This document shows, one piece after another, positions 8,683 through 19,100 of a stretch of 37,504 bases of DNA. Position 1 is the first letter of the stretch. The number at the start of each line of letters is the position of its first letter. The stretch is from JBAXGW01 sp037139195 (GTDB taxonomy: Bacteria > Bacteroidota > Bacteroidia > Bacteroidales > JAHJDW01): the NCBI GenBank assembly GCA_037139195.1, contig JBAXGW010000046.1, positions 1 to 37,504 of the forward strand, read 5' to 3'. A model generated the notes under the pieces. That model was given only the letters and a program-made list of their open reading frames with translations, made no database searches and was not told the origin of the DNA. A program made the translations under genes and the position numbers.

Positions 8683-9663
8683 CTAAGGTACGAGAACAAT
8701 GCGAAACCCGACATTGTAGAGGTTATTAGAGGAATAAGGTGTTGAGCTATTGCGATAAGCAGAGCGACAAATCATTGCTGGGGTACCCCAACAACCACCA
8801 CGAAAAACGCGGTACGTTCCCGTTGTAGGTCCAGTAGGATTGGTTTGCGCACTTGCAGAAGTGGACCCCAACCAATCGCTGCACCACTCATTAACATTGC
8901 CATGCATATCATACAACCCAAAGGCATTGGCAGCATAAGTGCCTACGGCTTTGGTTTTAGCGGGGAAAGTGGTGATATTGTTAGTGCAATTAGTTTGAGG
9001 ATCAGCCCAATCATAATTGGCTTGTGTATTAGACAAACAATTACCTGTATTAAAAGCAGTATTTGTATTTCCTCGGCAGGCATATTCCCACTGTGCATCG
9101 GTCGGCAATTTCCCACCAATGTAGGTAGCAAATTCTACTGCTCCATACCAAGTTACATGAAACACAGGATAGTTTTCATAACCTACCACTGGAACCCATT
9201 GATTATTGGTATAATGTAAACTCCAATCATTGATAGTACTTGCATATATTAACGGTTCTAATGGATACGCCCCTGCTGCATACTTTCCATCACTTCCAAT
9301 ACCTTTGGCATTGAGGAAAGCGGCATATTGAGAATTTGTTATCTCGTACTTACTCATTCGGAAAGCACTTAGCGTTACTTGGCGTTCTATTTCGTCTACA
9401 ATGCGATTTGGTTCTCCAACAGGGCTACCCATAGTAAAGGTGCCAGCCGGGATATTTACACAAGCAATATTTATATTGTAAGGGGTAGGTCTGTAAAATG
9501 TCATACTATCTACATCAGTAGTTTTTACAGATTGTTTGTTAATTACCGCACCTGATTTCCAAATATACATGGTATCGTTTTGTGCGAAAAGGGAACTTAA
9601 GCTAAAAATTAAAACTAATGTGAAAATTGAGCATAAAACTTGGGTTGTGAAAAACTTCTTCAT
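8683..9663 (-). CDS. Secreted formylglycine-generating-enzyme/sulfatase-modifying-factor fold protein
   Basis: Signal peptide at residues 1-28 (ending SLFAQ). A short linker follows, with the Bacteroidota surface-protein pattern VKTTDVDSMTFYR. The FGE-sulfatase (SUMF1) domain runs from about 66 to 326: VNIPAGTFTMGSP, MSKYEITNSQYAAFLNA, YPVFHVTWYGAVEFATYIGGKLPTDAQWEYA, LYDMHGNVNEWCSDW, RVFRGGCWG, CRSAYRN, GFRIV. True FGE oxidises a Cys of sulfatases to formylglycine using a Cys pair. Here Cys291 and Cys299 lie in the corresponding segment, but no sulfatase gene is nearby. Most secreted members of this fold in the phylum have other or unknown roles, such as ligand-binding surface proteins. It lies 13 bases after the T9SS-sorted protein gene, in an operon with it. 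Confidence 0.85.
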   Translation of the reverse strand: MKKFFTTQVLCSIFTLVLIFSLSSLFAQNDTMYIWKSGAVINKQSVKTTDVDSMTFYRPTPYNINIACVNIPAGTFTMGSPVGEPNRIVDEIERQVTLSAFRMSKYEITNSQYAAFLNAKGIGSDGKYAAGAYPLEPLIYASTINDWSLHYTNNQWVPVVGYENYPVFHVTWYGAVEFATYIGGKLPTDAQWEYACRGNTNTAFNTGNCLSNTQANYDWADPQTNCTNNITTFPAKTKAVGTYAANAFGLYDMHGNVNEWCSDWLGSTSASAQTNPTGPTTGTYRVFRGGCWGTPAMICRSAYRNSSTPYSSNNLYNVGFRIVLVP

Positions 9664-9676
9664 TTTATTTTAGGTT

Positions 9677-10186
9677 TTATTGTTTAATAAATCGGGTGGT
9701 TTGGCTTGTTATTGGGTTGCTAATTCTACAGAAGTAGAGTCCCTGTGGCAACATTGAAACATTTACTTGAAAGGCATCTTCCTGTTTATTTATCTTTTCA
9801 CTATACAGCAACCTACCTTCAACAGAAAGAATATCAATTACGCATCCCTTCATTGCATTTTCAGGAAGTTGTATATTCAACATATCAGAAACTGGATTGG
9901 GAAACAATTTTAAAACTTCATCTTGTTTTTCATCAACAGCAATACTTGTAGTTATATTCTGAAAATTCAAATAACGTATACCACTTAAGGGATAAGAATC
10001 TGGGCTTCCGGTGGTTTTACTCACAATAATATTGCCGGATGCAAATGTTAGTTTTTTCAAACCATTAAGGGCGTATCCTATTTGAATGTTGTTTGTTTGC
10101 CTTACATTCATAGTTTGAGCTTGAAGACTTGCTAGCCATACCCCTAGCAAGAGCGTAGCACTTAATATTAACTTTTTGTTTTTCAT
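9677..10186 (-). CDS. Small secreted protein with T9SS type A sorting domain
   Basis: A 169-residue exported protein. Signal peptide at 1-23 (ending SLQAQ). A short middle region has two copies of a strand-like pattern ending LTFASGN and IRYLNFQN. The C-terminal sorting domain (about 92-169) has LFPNPVSDMLNIQLP, GLYFCRI and the TRFIKQ end. Except for the short N-terminal segment it is almost entirely a sorting domain, so it may be a tiny surface protein or a partner for the FGE-fold protein encoded 13 bases downstream. The LxxLxFxxGxI pattern resembles the linker of that partner (VDSMTFYR). Confidence 0.8.
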   Translation of the reverse strand: MKNKKLILSATLLLGVWLASLQAQTMNVRQTNNIQIGYALNGLKKLTFASGNIIVSKTTGSPDSYPLSGIRYLNFQNITTSIAVDEKQDEVLKLFPNPVSDMLNIQLPENAMKGCVIDILSVEGRLLYSEKINKQEDAFQVNVSMLPQGLYFCRISNPITSQTTRFIKQ

Positions 10187-10269
10187 TTTTATCCTCTTTT
10201 TGTTTTGATAAATCTAATTTCAGTTCTCTTTATTCTATTTCGCATTTGTCTTTTATGTATTAATGCAGG

Positions 10270-10309
10270 AAAAAAACCTCCAAATAAAATATATTTATTG
10301 GAGGTTTTT
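10270..10309 (-). terminator. Terminator of the small lipoprotein gene
   Basis: AAAAACCTCCAA (10272-10283) pairs with TTGGAGGTTTTT (10298-10309). The stem can extend with TAAA/TTTA pairs. On the minus strand it is followed by T. It sits 20 bases past the lipoprotein stop and uses the same AAACCTCCAA arm as the terminator at 8.6 kb. Confidence 0.85.
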
Positions 10310-10328
10310 AGACTAAAAGCATTGTCCA

Positions 10329-10820
10329 TTAAAACTTAACTTTAAATGCACCATTAGTTATTTTCAAAGTATCATTCTCATCAAAAAAATTAATAACATT
10401 ACAAGAAAAAGTTCCCTGTGCAATTCTAGTCGCACTATCGCGACTAATTGTATATTGAACAGCATGTAAATTCTCCGAATACGTATTATAATTATTATCA
10501 TTATAAATTGCTTCTAGCATAGTCCACTGAGTATTATTTGAAGGTATACTAATAAAATTAATTGCCAATGAATTTAGCGTGGTTTTACTTTTATCAATCA
10601 AAACAAACTCAGTTTCGCCAGGAATTGCTACCGATGCCGAATCGTGTCCATTAGGTGTTACTGCAACCCAATCAACGCCATTAATTTTACAATTAAAATA
10701 ATATGGGCTTGGAGTTGGCACTGGCGCTGTAGTTGTACTAGTAGCTGTTTCAGCATCTTTTTTGCACGAGAAAGATACAATTGAAATTAAAATTAACGAA
10801 TAAACAAATATTTTTTTCAT
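10329..10820 (-). CDS. Lipoprotein, DUF6252-like
   Basis: Signal sequence with lipobox ending VSFSC, so lipidation is at Cys19. A Thr/Pro-rich linker (about 25-40) is followed by a single small domain opening with YYFNCKINGVDWVA and closing with QGTFSCNV...LKITNGAFKVKF. This start-and-end layout is seen in DUF6252-type lipoproteins of the phylum. Function unknown. It is probably attached to the inner leaflet of the outer membrane or the cell surface. Confidence 0.7.
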   Translation of the reverse strand: MKKIFVYSLILISIVSFSCKKDAETATSTTTAPVPTPSPYYFNCKINGVDWVAVTPNGHDSASVAIPGETEFVLIDKSKTTLNSLAINFISIPSNNTQWTMLEAIYNDNNYNTYSENLHAVQYTISRDSATRIAQGTFSCNVINFFDENDTLKITNGAFKVKF

Positions 10821-10850
10821 AGTTTAATAATTTTAAAGTTTTATTATATA

Positions 10851-11321
10851 TTAGTGATGTCTTTTGCCGCCCGAAAAGCCAATTATTACCATTGCTGCTC
10901 CACCTAAGGTAAACACCCCTCCGCCTACAGCAAGCAATGACCCAACTGCACCTCCTAATGAGCCTTCCTCTGTAGTTTGTCCATTCACGCTAGTTGCATT
11001 ATAATAGGTTTCTCCATTAGCATTATTTATCATAGATATTCCTCCTATCAACATTCCTATACCAACAGCAGCCACAATAATACCGCCAACTTTTAAACCA
11101 GTTTTGCTACCTCTACTTTGTGTGTATGTCAGCGACTGAATTTCATGCGACTTTTCTTCACCAGCATAAGCTAGCGTTAAATTTTGTTTATCACCACCTT
11201 TGTTTTCAATAGACTGATATTGTTTATACAAATGCTTTTGCACTTGATTGTTATTTTGTGCCTTAGCCACAAAAACGCCAGCTATTAAAATAGCAAATAA
11301 AATAAAAATGTTTTTCTTCAT
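10851..11321 (-). CDS. Secreted or membrane glycine-rich hypothetical protein
   Basis: I place the start at 11321, where MKKNIFILFAILIAGVFVAKAQ makes a proper signal peptide of 22 residues. The longer open frame to 11426 adds 35 residues that look like translated leader. Two Gly/Ala/Ile-rich hydrophobic segments (about 76-97 and 123-149) flank a polar loop with YYNATSVNGQTTEEG, so it may be a small two-helix membrane protein. The end is GFSGGKRHH. I recognise no family. Confidence 0.7.
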   Translation of the reverse strand: MKKNIFILFAILIAGVFVAKAQNNNQVQKHLYKQYQSIENKGGDKQNLTLAYAGEEKSHEIQSLTYTQSRGSKTGLKVGGIIVAAVGIGMLIGGISMINNANGETYYNATSVNGQTTEEGSLGGAVGSLLAVGGGVFTLGGAAMVIIGFSGGKRHH

Positions 11322-11383
11322 GATTTTTTTTAAAAATTGGGTTAATATTGATTTATTTAGTTTGATTTCATTAAATACTATAA

Positions 11384-12049
11384 TTATCCTACTACTAAAG
11401 CACTTACTGGCTGACTCCAAGGACATGGTTTTCCTGTATTACTAATCCAACGCAACCAATAATAAGCTGTTTTGCCTGCATCTGCTCCCGAGAATTGAAT
11501 TACATAAGGAGTGCGTGTATCAGTTGCTACATAACTAAGTTCCGATGCTTCTTTAGGGGCATCGCCTCCTAGCTTCATCCAAATTTCGCAACCGTTCATT
11601 CCATCAGGCTTAGCTTTGCTTCGTGGTGAGTTTGCATCAGAAAAATTAATGGTATGCTGCAAACGTATTGAAAAATCTACCACGCCAATTGGAATAGCAT
11701 TAACTTGAACTGCTTTTTTAAGTTTTGTATCTTTTAAGGTTAAGCCCATGCGTTCACGCTCGCTATCGGGCACTTTTGGGTTTTTGGCAATCCATTGTGC
11801 AATGAAATTACGTATTGCCTTTTCATATAGTTTTCTTGCGTCATTTTTTGTTTGCACATCAGCACTGGTTCTATTAAGTTTATTACTTGCTTTAGCAAAA
11901 GCATTATTCCACAGCGTTTGCAATGGCGTTAATGCTGTTAAATCTGCTGCTAATATACCCCAAGCATTGGCGTTTGGAGTTACAATGCTAATTATGCTTC
12001 CTTGAAAAAGGTTAAAATCAGCGTCTTTGGTAGGAATAAAATCCGACAT
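11384..12049 (-). CDS. Hypothetical protein with C-terminal fibronectin-III-like domain
   Basis: A 221-residue protein without a signal peptide. The N-terminal half (about 1-110) is helical, with a region WNNAFAKASNKLNRTSADVQTKNDARKLYEKAIRNFI written in part here as its key motif NDARKLYEKA. The C-terminal ~100 residues contain GCEIWMKLGG and end with TAYYWLRWISNTGKP and PWSQPVSA, which is the strand F/G pattern of fibronectin-III domains. Similar proteins are common in the phylum and have no known role. The neighbouring spacer upstream is repeat-rich. Confidence 0.72.
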   Translation of the reverse strand: MSDFIPTKDADFNLFQGSIISIVTPNANAWGILAADLTALTPLQTLWNNAFAKASNKLNRTSADVQTKNDARKLYEKAIRNFIAQWIAKNPKVPDSERERMGLTLKDTKLKKAVQVNAIPIGVVDFSIRLQHTINFSDANSPRSKAKPDGMNGCEIWMKLGGDAPKEASELSYVATDTRTPYVIQFSGADAGKTAYYWLRWISNTGKPCPWSQPVSALVVG

Positions 12050-12352
12050 AGTTTTTAAATTTAAAAGGGTTTATATTTAGTTTACTCAAAAAAATCAATA
12101 GATTGAAGTGGCTATAACATCCACTCCTTTCGGAGTTAAATACTTTAGGGGTATCATTAAACATTCTGCTTTCAGTTTTTGAAATATTCTGCGGAATATA
12201 AAAAATATTCCAAAGAATAAAGGATTTTTGACAAAAAACAGAGTAGATTGTATATACAAAACTAATGCATATACCATTGATAAAACAATTACTGTATTGA
12301 GGGGAAAATATATTGCAGGGGATATGCCATATATTCCAACGATACATTTTGT

Positions 12353-12469
<117 letters not shown>

Positions 12470-12628
12470 TTTTTACTTATTTTTGATTTTCAAAGATAGT
12501 AAAAAATAGTACTATGCAAATATAATTTAAACTATTTTAACTTTTTTTTCAAAAAAATAGCTATTTAAGTATACGATTGCGTGTTTGTATTTTAATAAAT
12601 GTTTGAAGTTAAAAAAAGGGAACTCTAA

Positions 12629-13798
12629 TTAATTCATATAAGCCAATCTTCTCCATAATTTTTCTAATGGTCCTTGAGCGAAGAACTTAAACCAAAAAAT
12701 ATTTAACACAACTTGAAATAGATATACATTTATTGCAATTAAAACTACTTTAGTTACTTCATTTTGTCCAAACAAAGCAAAACCCCAACCGTAAAAAATT
12801 ATTGATAAAATAAGCGATTGCATTATATAATTTGTTAGCGACATGCGCCCCATCAACGCTATAGGATTTAGAAATTTTGCAAGTTCAGGAATAGATGCTA
12901 TAATCATAATAAATAGCAAGTAACTCGATGCTATAAAGATATTCATAAACTCATAGCCTACCATGTATACTGCATTTGCAAAAGGGCTATTAAAATCAAC
13001 AATCTTTTCATATCCAAAATAAGAAACAGCTCCAATAATTGAGGAGAAAACCAAAACAATAAACCATTTCATCTTATTTGCTTCAATCAACTTGTGTAAA
13101 CTATTTTTGGCGGCAATAAAACCAAACATTGTAATTCCAACAATCTTAGGCAAATAGTAAAAAGCATTGATATTACGAAATGAGTAATACTCAATAACAC
13201 GCAACTTCAAGCAATCGAAATAGTTACCATTGGCATATATTATTTTGGCCTGATTCAAACACTCCGTACACGTTGAAGACATTGCATTTGGCAAAGGAAC
13301 CCAAACACTTATTGTTAGCCAAATACCAATAAAAAAATAGAATATAATAGCAAATGCTAATAAAACTTTAGAAGATACCTTATGAAAAAGCAATAACAAA
13401 AAACCGGCAATGGAGTAACAAATTAATATATCACCCGCCCATAAAAGCAAAACGTGAAGAACGCCAAATGAAAATAGGACAAGCATTCTACGACTAAAAA
13501 ATCGAACAAAAGCTTTATTATTATCTTTAAACTTACTGAATTGCAAATAAATACCATAGCCAAACAAAAAGCTAAATAAAAAAATAAATTTATCGGCTGT
13601 TAAGCTTATATAAATGCCATAAAAGTGTAATTGATAAGCATTAGACAAACTGCTATAAAAACCACCAAAATCGAAAAATGAGGCATTAAAGCCTAATACA
13701 TTAACTAGTATTATTCCAAGCAAAGCAAATCCCCTTGCTATGTCTATCGATGAAATACGAAGTTTGTCAGAAACTGGTTGAAAGACCGTATTTGTCAT
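12629..13798 (-). CDS. DUF418 family membrane protein (YeiB-like)
   Basis: Polytopic inner-membrane protein of 389 residues with roughly 9-10 hydrophobic segments. The N-terminal pattern RISSIDIARGFALLGIILVN (residues 14-33) is the family hallmark. The C-terminal DUF418 region includes IALMGRMSLTNYIMQSL and the closing GPLEKLWRRL (375-384). The family is related to acyltransferase-3-like membrane proteins and its function is not settled. The terminal stretch is complete. It appears to be a single gene. Confidence 0.88.
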   Translation of the reverse strand: MTNTVFQPVSDKLRISSIDIARGFALLGIILVNVLGFNASFFDFGGFYSSLSNAYQLHFYGIYISLTADKFIFLFSFLFGYGIYLQFSKFKDNNKAFVRFFSRRMLVLFSFGVLHVLLLWAGDILICYSIAGFLLLLFHKVSSKVLLAFAIIFYFFIGIWLTISVWVPLPNAMSSTCTECLNQAKIIYANGNYFDCLKLRVIEYYSFRNINAFYYLPKIVGITMFGFIAAKNSLHKLIEANKMKWFIVLVFSSIIGAVSYFGYEKIVDFNSPFANAVYMVGYEFMNIFIASSYLLFIMIIASIPELAKFLNPIALMGRMSLTNYIMQSLILSIIFYGWGFALFGQNEVTKVVLIAINVYLFQVVLNIFWFKFFAQGPLEKLWRRLAYMN

Positions 13799-13903
13799 TG
13801 TTTATTTATTTTTCTCAAGCAAGTTATCTGCTCGTTCAAATTCATTGAAGCCAGTTTTTGATGAGAGTCATTATACAATCAAAAAGGATTGAACTTTTTA
13901 ATA

Positions 13904-14758
13904 TTAAATCTTTTTAAGATAAGTGCCTCTTGCGAATTTTGTTGTAAACTTTGAATTAATTGGCAAATAAGCCATGCTTTCGTGAGAACCTAAAATTAAA
14001 TATCCATCATCAAACAAGGAATTATTAAACATCGTAATTACCTTGTTTTGTAATTCGTTATCGAAATAAATAATAACATTGCGACAAAAGATAATATCAA
14101 ACTTAAGATAAATATTATCCATTAAATTAAACTGACGAAAAACTATCTTTTCTCTAATTTTGCTATTTACCGTAAATGTTGACTTATCAAATGAAAAATC
14201 GAAATATTTGTCGTAAGGCACATTAATTTCTTCATCTTCATTCATTGGATTTACCTTAACCACTTTATCAAAATTTGAAAAGTAGGTATTATGCATTCTT
14301 GTATTGTATGCTCCCGCTTTTGCTTTAGATAATATAGTTGTATTTAAATCACTTGCTAAAACTTTTGCCCTATCTAACAAACCAGCTTCATTTAAAAGAA
14401 TAGCCATAGAATATACTTCTTCACCACTAGAACAACCAGCGTGCCATACATTTATATTCATTTTGCTTCTTAACTTCGGAATGATATTTCTTTTAATGCT
14501 AAGCCAAACCTCTGGATCACGAAACATTTCTGTTGTATTAACTGTGATATCGTTTACCAGTTTTTCGTACATGCAATTATCACCCTTGATTTTAGAAATC
14601 AAAACATCTACATTAGCCAGATTGTAAGTAGTAAGAATATATTCTATTCTTCTAGTCAAGGAACTTTCAGCATAATTAGTGAAATCTACTTTATAATTAG
14701 CTTTCAATTCATTAGCAACCTTTAAAACTTCCTCTTTTGTTACTTTAATTTCCGCCAT
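13904..14758 (-). CDS. CheR-like protein-glutamate O-methyltransferase (copy 1)
   Basis: SAM-dependent methyltransferase of the CheR family. The N-terminal helical CheR domain (about 1-75) is followed by the SAM-binding domain: VNTTEMFRDPEVW (73-85), WHAGCSSGEEVYSMA (105-119, with the GEExYS motif intact) and FDIIFCRNVIIYF, where CRNV is a family mark. It lacks the beta-subdomain tether or TPR extension that would tie it to a receptor tail. It starts immediately after the stop of the small secreted-protein gene (TAA then ATG, no spacer), so the two are translationally coupled. Conserved motifs suggest it is active. Confidence 0.9.
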   Translation of the reverse strand: MAEIKVTKEEVLKVANELKANYKVDFTNYAESSLTRRIEYILTTYNLANVDVLISKIKGDNCMYEKLVNDITVNTTEMFRDPEVWLSIKRNIIPKLRSKMNINVWHAGCSSGEEVYSMAILLNEAGLLDRAKVLASDLNTTILSKAKAGAYNTRMHNTYFSNFDKVVKVNPMNEDEEINVPYDKYFDFSFDKSTFTVNSKIREKIVFRQFNLMDNIYLKFDIIFCRNVIIYFDNELQNKVITMFNNSLFDDGYLILGSHESMAYLPINSKFTTKFARGTYLKKI

Positions 14759-15190
14759 TTAATTTTTTTGTGATAATAACACCATTCCGCATCCTTCTAA
14801 TCCTTCATCAAAATAGAACGACAAATAATAAACTCCCGATTTTCTACATTGAAATTCAAATCCAGGATAATGTGTTTTGCTTTTGGGATCGTAAGAGCTA
14901 CTAACCATTGCATCACCACTATATAAAGAAACCACAAGTTTTCCTTCGTATTCGCTTGCATTACAAGGGGTAACCCTGTATGTAACACCAGCATTTAGTA
15001 CTATAGAATTCTGGGCAACACCTGGTGGTTGACCTTTTTTCGACTTTTTCATCTTTATTGGATAGCTTTTCAGAAACTTATAATTTCCGATAGCTGGATA
15101 ACAAACACCAAGCAACTCATCGCTACACTGAGCCATAGAAATTCCTTGAATTCCAATAAAAGCAACAAGTATAAATATTAATTTTTTCAT
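14759..15190 (-). CDS. Small secreted Cys-containing hypothetical protein
   Basis: Signal peptide at residues 1-20 (ending ISMAQ). The mature 120-residue protein has Cys in CSDELLGVCYP, TPCNASEYEG, FQCRKSG and EGCGMV, so two or three disulfides are likely. Segments such as YPIKMKKSKKGQPPG and VVSLYSGDAMVSSSYDP suggest a beta-rich domain. I believe it is a conserved Bacteroidota hypothetical family but know no function. It is coupled to a CheR gene, which is odd for a secreted protein. Confidence 0.7.
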   Translation of the reverse strand: MKKLIFILVAFIGIQGISMAQCSDELLGVCYPAIGNYKFLKSYPIKMKKSKKGQPPGVAQNSIVLNAGVTYRVTPCNASEYEGKLVVSLYSGDAMVSSSYDPKSKTHYPGFEFQCRKSGVYYLSFYFDEGLEGCGMVLLSQKN

Positions 15191-15288
15191 AAAAATTTCT
15201 TTAATAATTTGTAACCTAATTATTCTTTGTTTTAGCTCTTTCCTTGATAAAGGGAATTCTGAATTGCTAAATCAAATAATGTAAATTA

Positions 15289-16185
15289 TTATTGTGTTAT
15301 TCTTGTTCTAATAATTTTAACCTCAGTTCCAATTTTTTTGAAAATATCGTCTGTTATAACAATTTTACTTGTACTATTATCGGTAACAACAGGCATTCCA
15401 TTTACAATTTCGGTGGTAGGTTCTTTATATTCGTATTTAACCTCAAGTTTAGCAAACATGTCTTTCAACTTCTTCATGTCATTTAATAAACCATTGATAT
15501 TAGGGTCTTTCTTATATTTATCAACCATTAGAATAATGTTTTCAATAACAAATTTCTGGTCGCCAATACGTTGATAAACCAAATCTTTATTTCCAATTTG
15601 TTCGCAATTTGTAGCTAAATACAAACTTTCAATCCACGTACCTACACCAATTAACACACTGATATTTGTACGGTTATTTTGTTGTAAAAACTGATTCATT
15701 CTATCAAAACCAACGCTTGTAATTAACAATACCGAATCTGTATTTTTACTATTTTCCGATAATTTATTCAATGTTTCAGCATCGAAAAACTTTTCTACGC
15801 CCAAATCTTTAGCAATTTGCTGAATAGAATTTAAATACAATAAAGCAGATGTTGTTCTGTCATAAATATTCATGTGAACCAAGTCGGCTCCATAAACACC
15901 CATATTAATTGCTTTTTTGTAGTTGATATTGTATTTACTAACATTTTCGGCTGGGTTTAATAAGGTAGGCGAAAATTTAACTTTTGATTTATATAACAAT
16001 GACGACATTTCTACAGGATTAGGAATTGTAGTAATTATCTCTAACACCATGCTCTCTGTTAAACCAGTATCAGAACCAGCTATTAAAGAATCATTTAACA
16101 AATCTGTTGCAGTGGTACTTTCATTATTACATGAGTATAATGCTAGTAAAAACAAACTAAAAAACAGTAAAATCTTGGTTTTCAT
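15289..16185 (-). CDS. Lipoprotein of unknown function
   Basis: Signal sequence with lipobox LALYSC, lipidation at Cys19. The mature ~280-residue protein is largely helical, with MGVYGADLVHMNIYDRT, a long middle of helices and a C-terminal KIVITDDIFKKIGTEVKIIRTRITQ-type end. It starts 5 bases after the stop of the ABC transporter gene, so it is cotranscribed with it and may be an envelope partner of that transporter. No known domain recognised. Confidence 0.75.
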   Translation of the reverse strand: MKTKILLFFSLFLLALYSCNNESTTATDLLNDSLIAGSDTGLTESMVLEIITTIPNPVEMSSLLYKSKVKFSPTLLNPAENVSKYNINYKKAINMGVYGADLVHMNIYDRTTSALLYLNSIQQIAKDLGVEKFFDAETLNKLSENSKNTDSVLLITSVGFDRMNQFLQQNNRTNISVLIGVGTWIESLYLATNCEQIGNKDLVYQRIGDQKFVIENIILMVDKYKKDPNINGLLNDMKKLKDMFAKLEVKYEYKEPTTEIVNGMPVVTDNSTSKIVITDDIFKKIGTEVKIIRTRITQ

Positions 16186-16190
16186 AATAA

Positions 16191-19100
16191 TTATTTTTTT
16201 ATTTTTATTCTTTTCAATTTACTTATTATCAATTCATTAAGCATTGATATACCATTCATTGTTTTCGAAATTAATTCGTAATACAATGAAATATATAATA
16301 GAATGGTAAACAACCAAATGACAACTAAATTAACATAAAAAGTAGAGTAATTCTTCCCTAAAAATGATTTTTGGGGAGCCATAAAATGACTTCTAATACC
16401 TATACCAGATTTCTTTGGTGCATCGAAATAAATTGGATCTATTTTCTGAACAAATTTATTATTCACTCTTACCAAAGGTTTTTGAGCAAATACATTTTTA
16501 GCAAATGCACCTAAATAATCGTTATAGTAATTATCTTTTAATTTATTAAATTTCTCTTCAGTATCTTTCGAACTTAAAAAACGTTGAAAGAAATTATCTT
16601 TTTTCTCATTATAGAAATTATAGCGTTTTCTATAAAAGTCCTGTATTTCATCTAAATAGCTTAAAACTTCATCAGAAACCTCTTGATTAAACTTTGATGG
16701 CTCGAGCAATGCTAAAGAAGCAAATTTCACCTCTGGAACATTTGTCATTTCTTTAGAAATTTCATTTTTCAATAAGGCAATATCTTTATCAGCTAATGGT
16801 TTTGGGCTTGTAGTTTTCGACTGTTCAAATCTGTTATCTTCAATAACACCTTTTAACTCAGGAATTAAATAAACATTTTTGAAATTGCTTTGACTTTCGC
16901 GCTTTTCTATCTCATACAATGATAATTTCGTATCAGAATCAACTAACTGCTCATATTCATTATTAACAAATTGATTTACTACCAAAGCCTCAAAACCCCA
17001 TCTCGACGGCATTACTTCAGCAATAATTGGAACTTTTTCGCTTCCACCGCCAATCAATTTATTAATTTTATCGAAATTAAACATTGCTCCTGCTAATACC
17101 ATTTGTGGAATTATCAAGAAAGGAATTAAAATATAAATAGTAACAGCTGAATTAAAAGATGCCGATATATTTAATCCAAGCATATTTGCAAAAGCAGCCA
17201 TACTAAACATTACAATCCAATACTGAAAGAACATTCCGTGAATGCCTAAAATGCTATTTGCAATAATTACAAATGTAAAAGCCTGAACAGCAGAAATAAT
17301 AAACAAAATAGATATTTTCGAAATCAAATAACTACGTCTGCTTAAATTCAAGAAAGCTTCTCGTTTTAAAATTTTTCTATCTTTAAAAATCTCTTCGGCA
17401 CTTACAATTAAACCTAAGAATAAAGCAACTATGATTGCCATAAAAGTGAAAGGCATAATATTTTCATTTTGTCGGAAAATATATACCGAACTTGTTGGAT
17501 CGCTAATATATCGCAATATGAAAGCAAGTATAGCAGCAATTAAAGGTGCTTGCAAGAAATTTATGGCAAGATATTGAGTATTTGCAACTTTCGAAAACAT
17601 ATCTCTTAAGAAAAACGTTTTCAATTGATTAAATTTACCTGGTATTTTTTGAGTTTCGGGCAATTCGGAAGACTCGTTTGTAGTAAACTCCTTTTTATTA
17701 TTTTTATCAAATAAGCCTTTCCACTCAATAGGCGTTTTTTTGCGAACAGAGGTAACACGACCGTATTCGTCAACTATTCGCGACTCTAGAATATTAAATA
17801 TTGTTTCGGGATTCACATTACCACAAGTTGGACATTCTCCTACTCCACTGTTTACCTGATTGTCTTGCTCTTTGAAATAAATAACTGCTTCAACTGGATT
17901 ACCATAATATATCTGATAACCACCAGAATCAAGAATTATTACATTATCGAACATTTTATAAATATCCGATGAAGGCTGATGAATAACAATAAAAATTAAT
18001 TTACCTTTAAGAGTAAGTTCTCGTAAAAGCTCCATTACATTTTCCGAGTCGCGAGATGACAAACCAGACGTTGGCTCATCAACAAACAGAACCAAAGGTT
18101 CTCTTATTAACTCAAGACCTATGTTTAATCTTTTACGCTGTCCGCCACTAATTGTTTTTTGAAGGGGATTTCCAACTTTCAAATCTTTTGCATGTGAAAG
18201 CCCAAGATTATCAATAACAGTAGTTACTTTTTTATTTGCTTCTTCTTCTGTAATATCTTTAAAAACAAGTTTTGCATTGTAATAAAGATTTTGAAATACC
18301 GTTAGCTCTTCAATTAATAAATCATCCTGAGGAATATATCCAATAACACCTTTAAGAAGCTCATTTTCTGCTTTTAAATTATGTCCATTAATTGTAATAT
18401 CACCACTTGTAGGATATTCAATTCCTGAAAGAACATTAAGCAGTGTAGTTTTACCAGCACCACTAGCTCCCATTATTCCAATAAGTTTACCCGAAGATTC
18501 ATCAATATTCACATCCTGCAATCCAATGTTTCCTTTAGGAAATTTGAAAAGAATATCTTTTGCTTGAAACGATACATTAATTGCATTTGAGTCGGCAAGA
18601 AATTTGGCTGCCACATCGGTATAAAATACAGGCTTATCTTTAGGCAATTTTATCAAACTACCGCTAGCAAAAAGGTAAATACGTTTATTGTCAATTTCTA
18701 AACCATTCAACAATGGATTATTAAAACCAGCATAACGAATAAAATACAAATCAACACTTGCAATTCTGAGAATAAACAAATTACCGTCAATATTGGAGTA
18801 AATATATTTTGAATTCTCAGCTACTTTATTACCATGTTGAGTAACAACTAAAATGTCAGAAGAAGTAACATTGGCTGCATCATCATTTTTCACAAATTCA
18901 ACAACCGAATCATATTCTTCTTTTGTAATATTAAAAACTTCAGCAACAGTATCTACAATCGAAGTACGTTGTTCGGAATATTTATTATCCGATTTCATCA
19001 ATTCAAAAAGACGAACTAATACTACTATTTTCTGTTTTTGAGCAAGAGTTTTATTAATTTTTTTGCAAAGACCTAGTGTTCTAACCGAATCTTTAACAGA

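Noticed and set aside
8845..9219. 124-codon plus-strand frame inside the FGE-domain gene
   Set aside because: It lies wholly within a clear minus-strand gene with matching family motifs, so it is a shadow frame.
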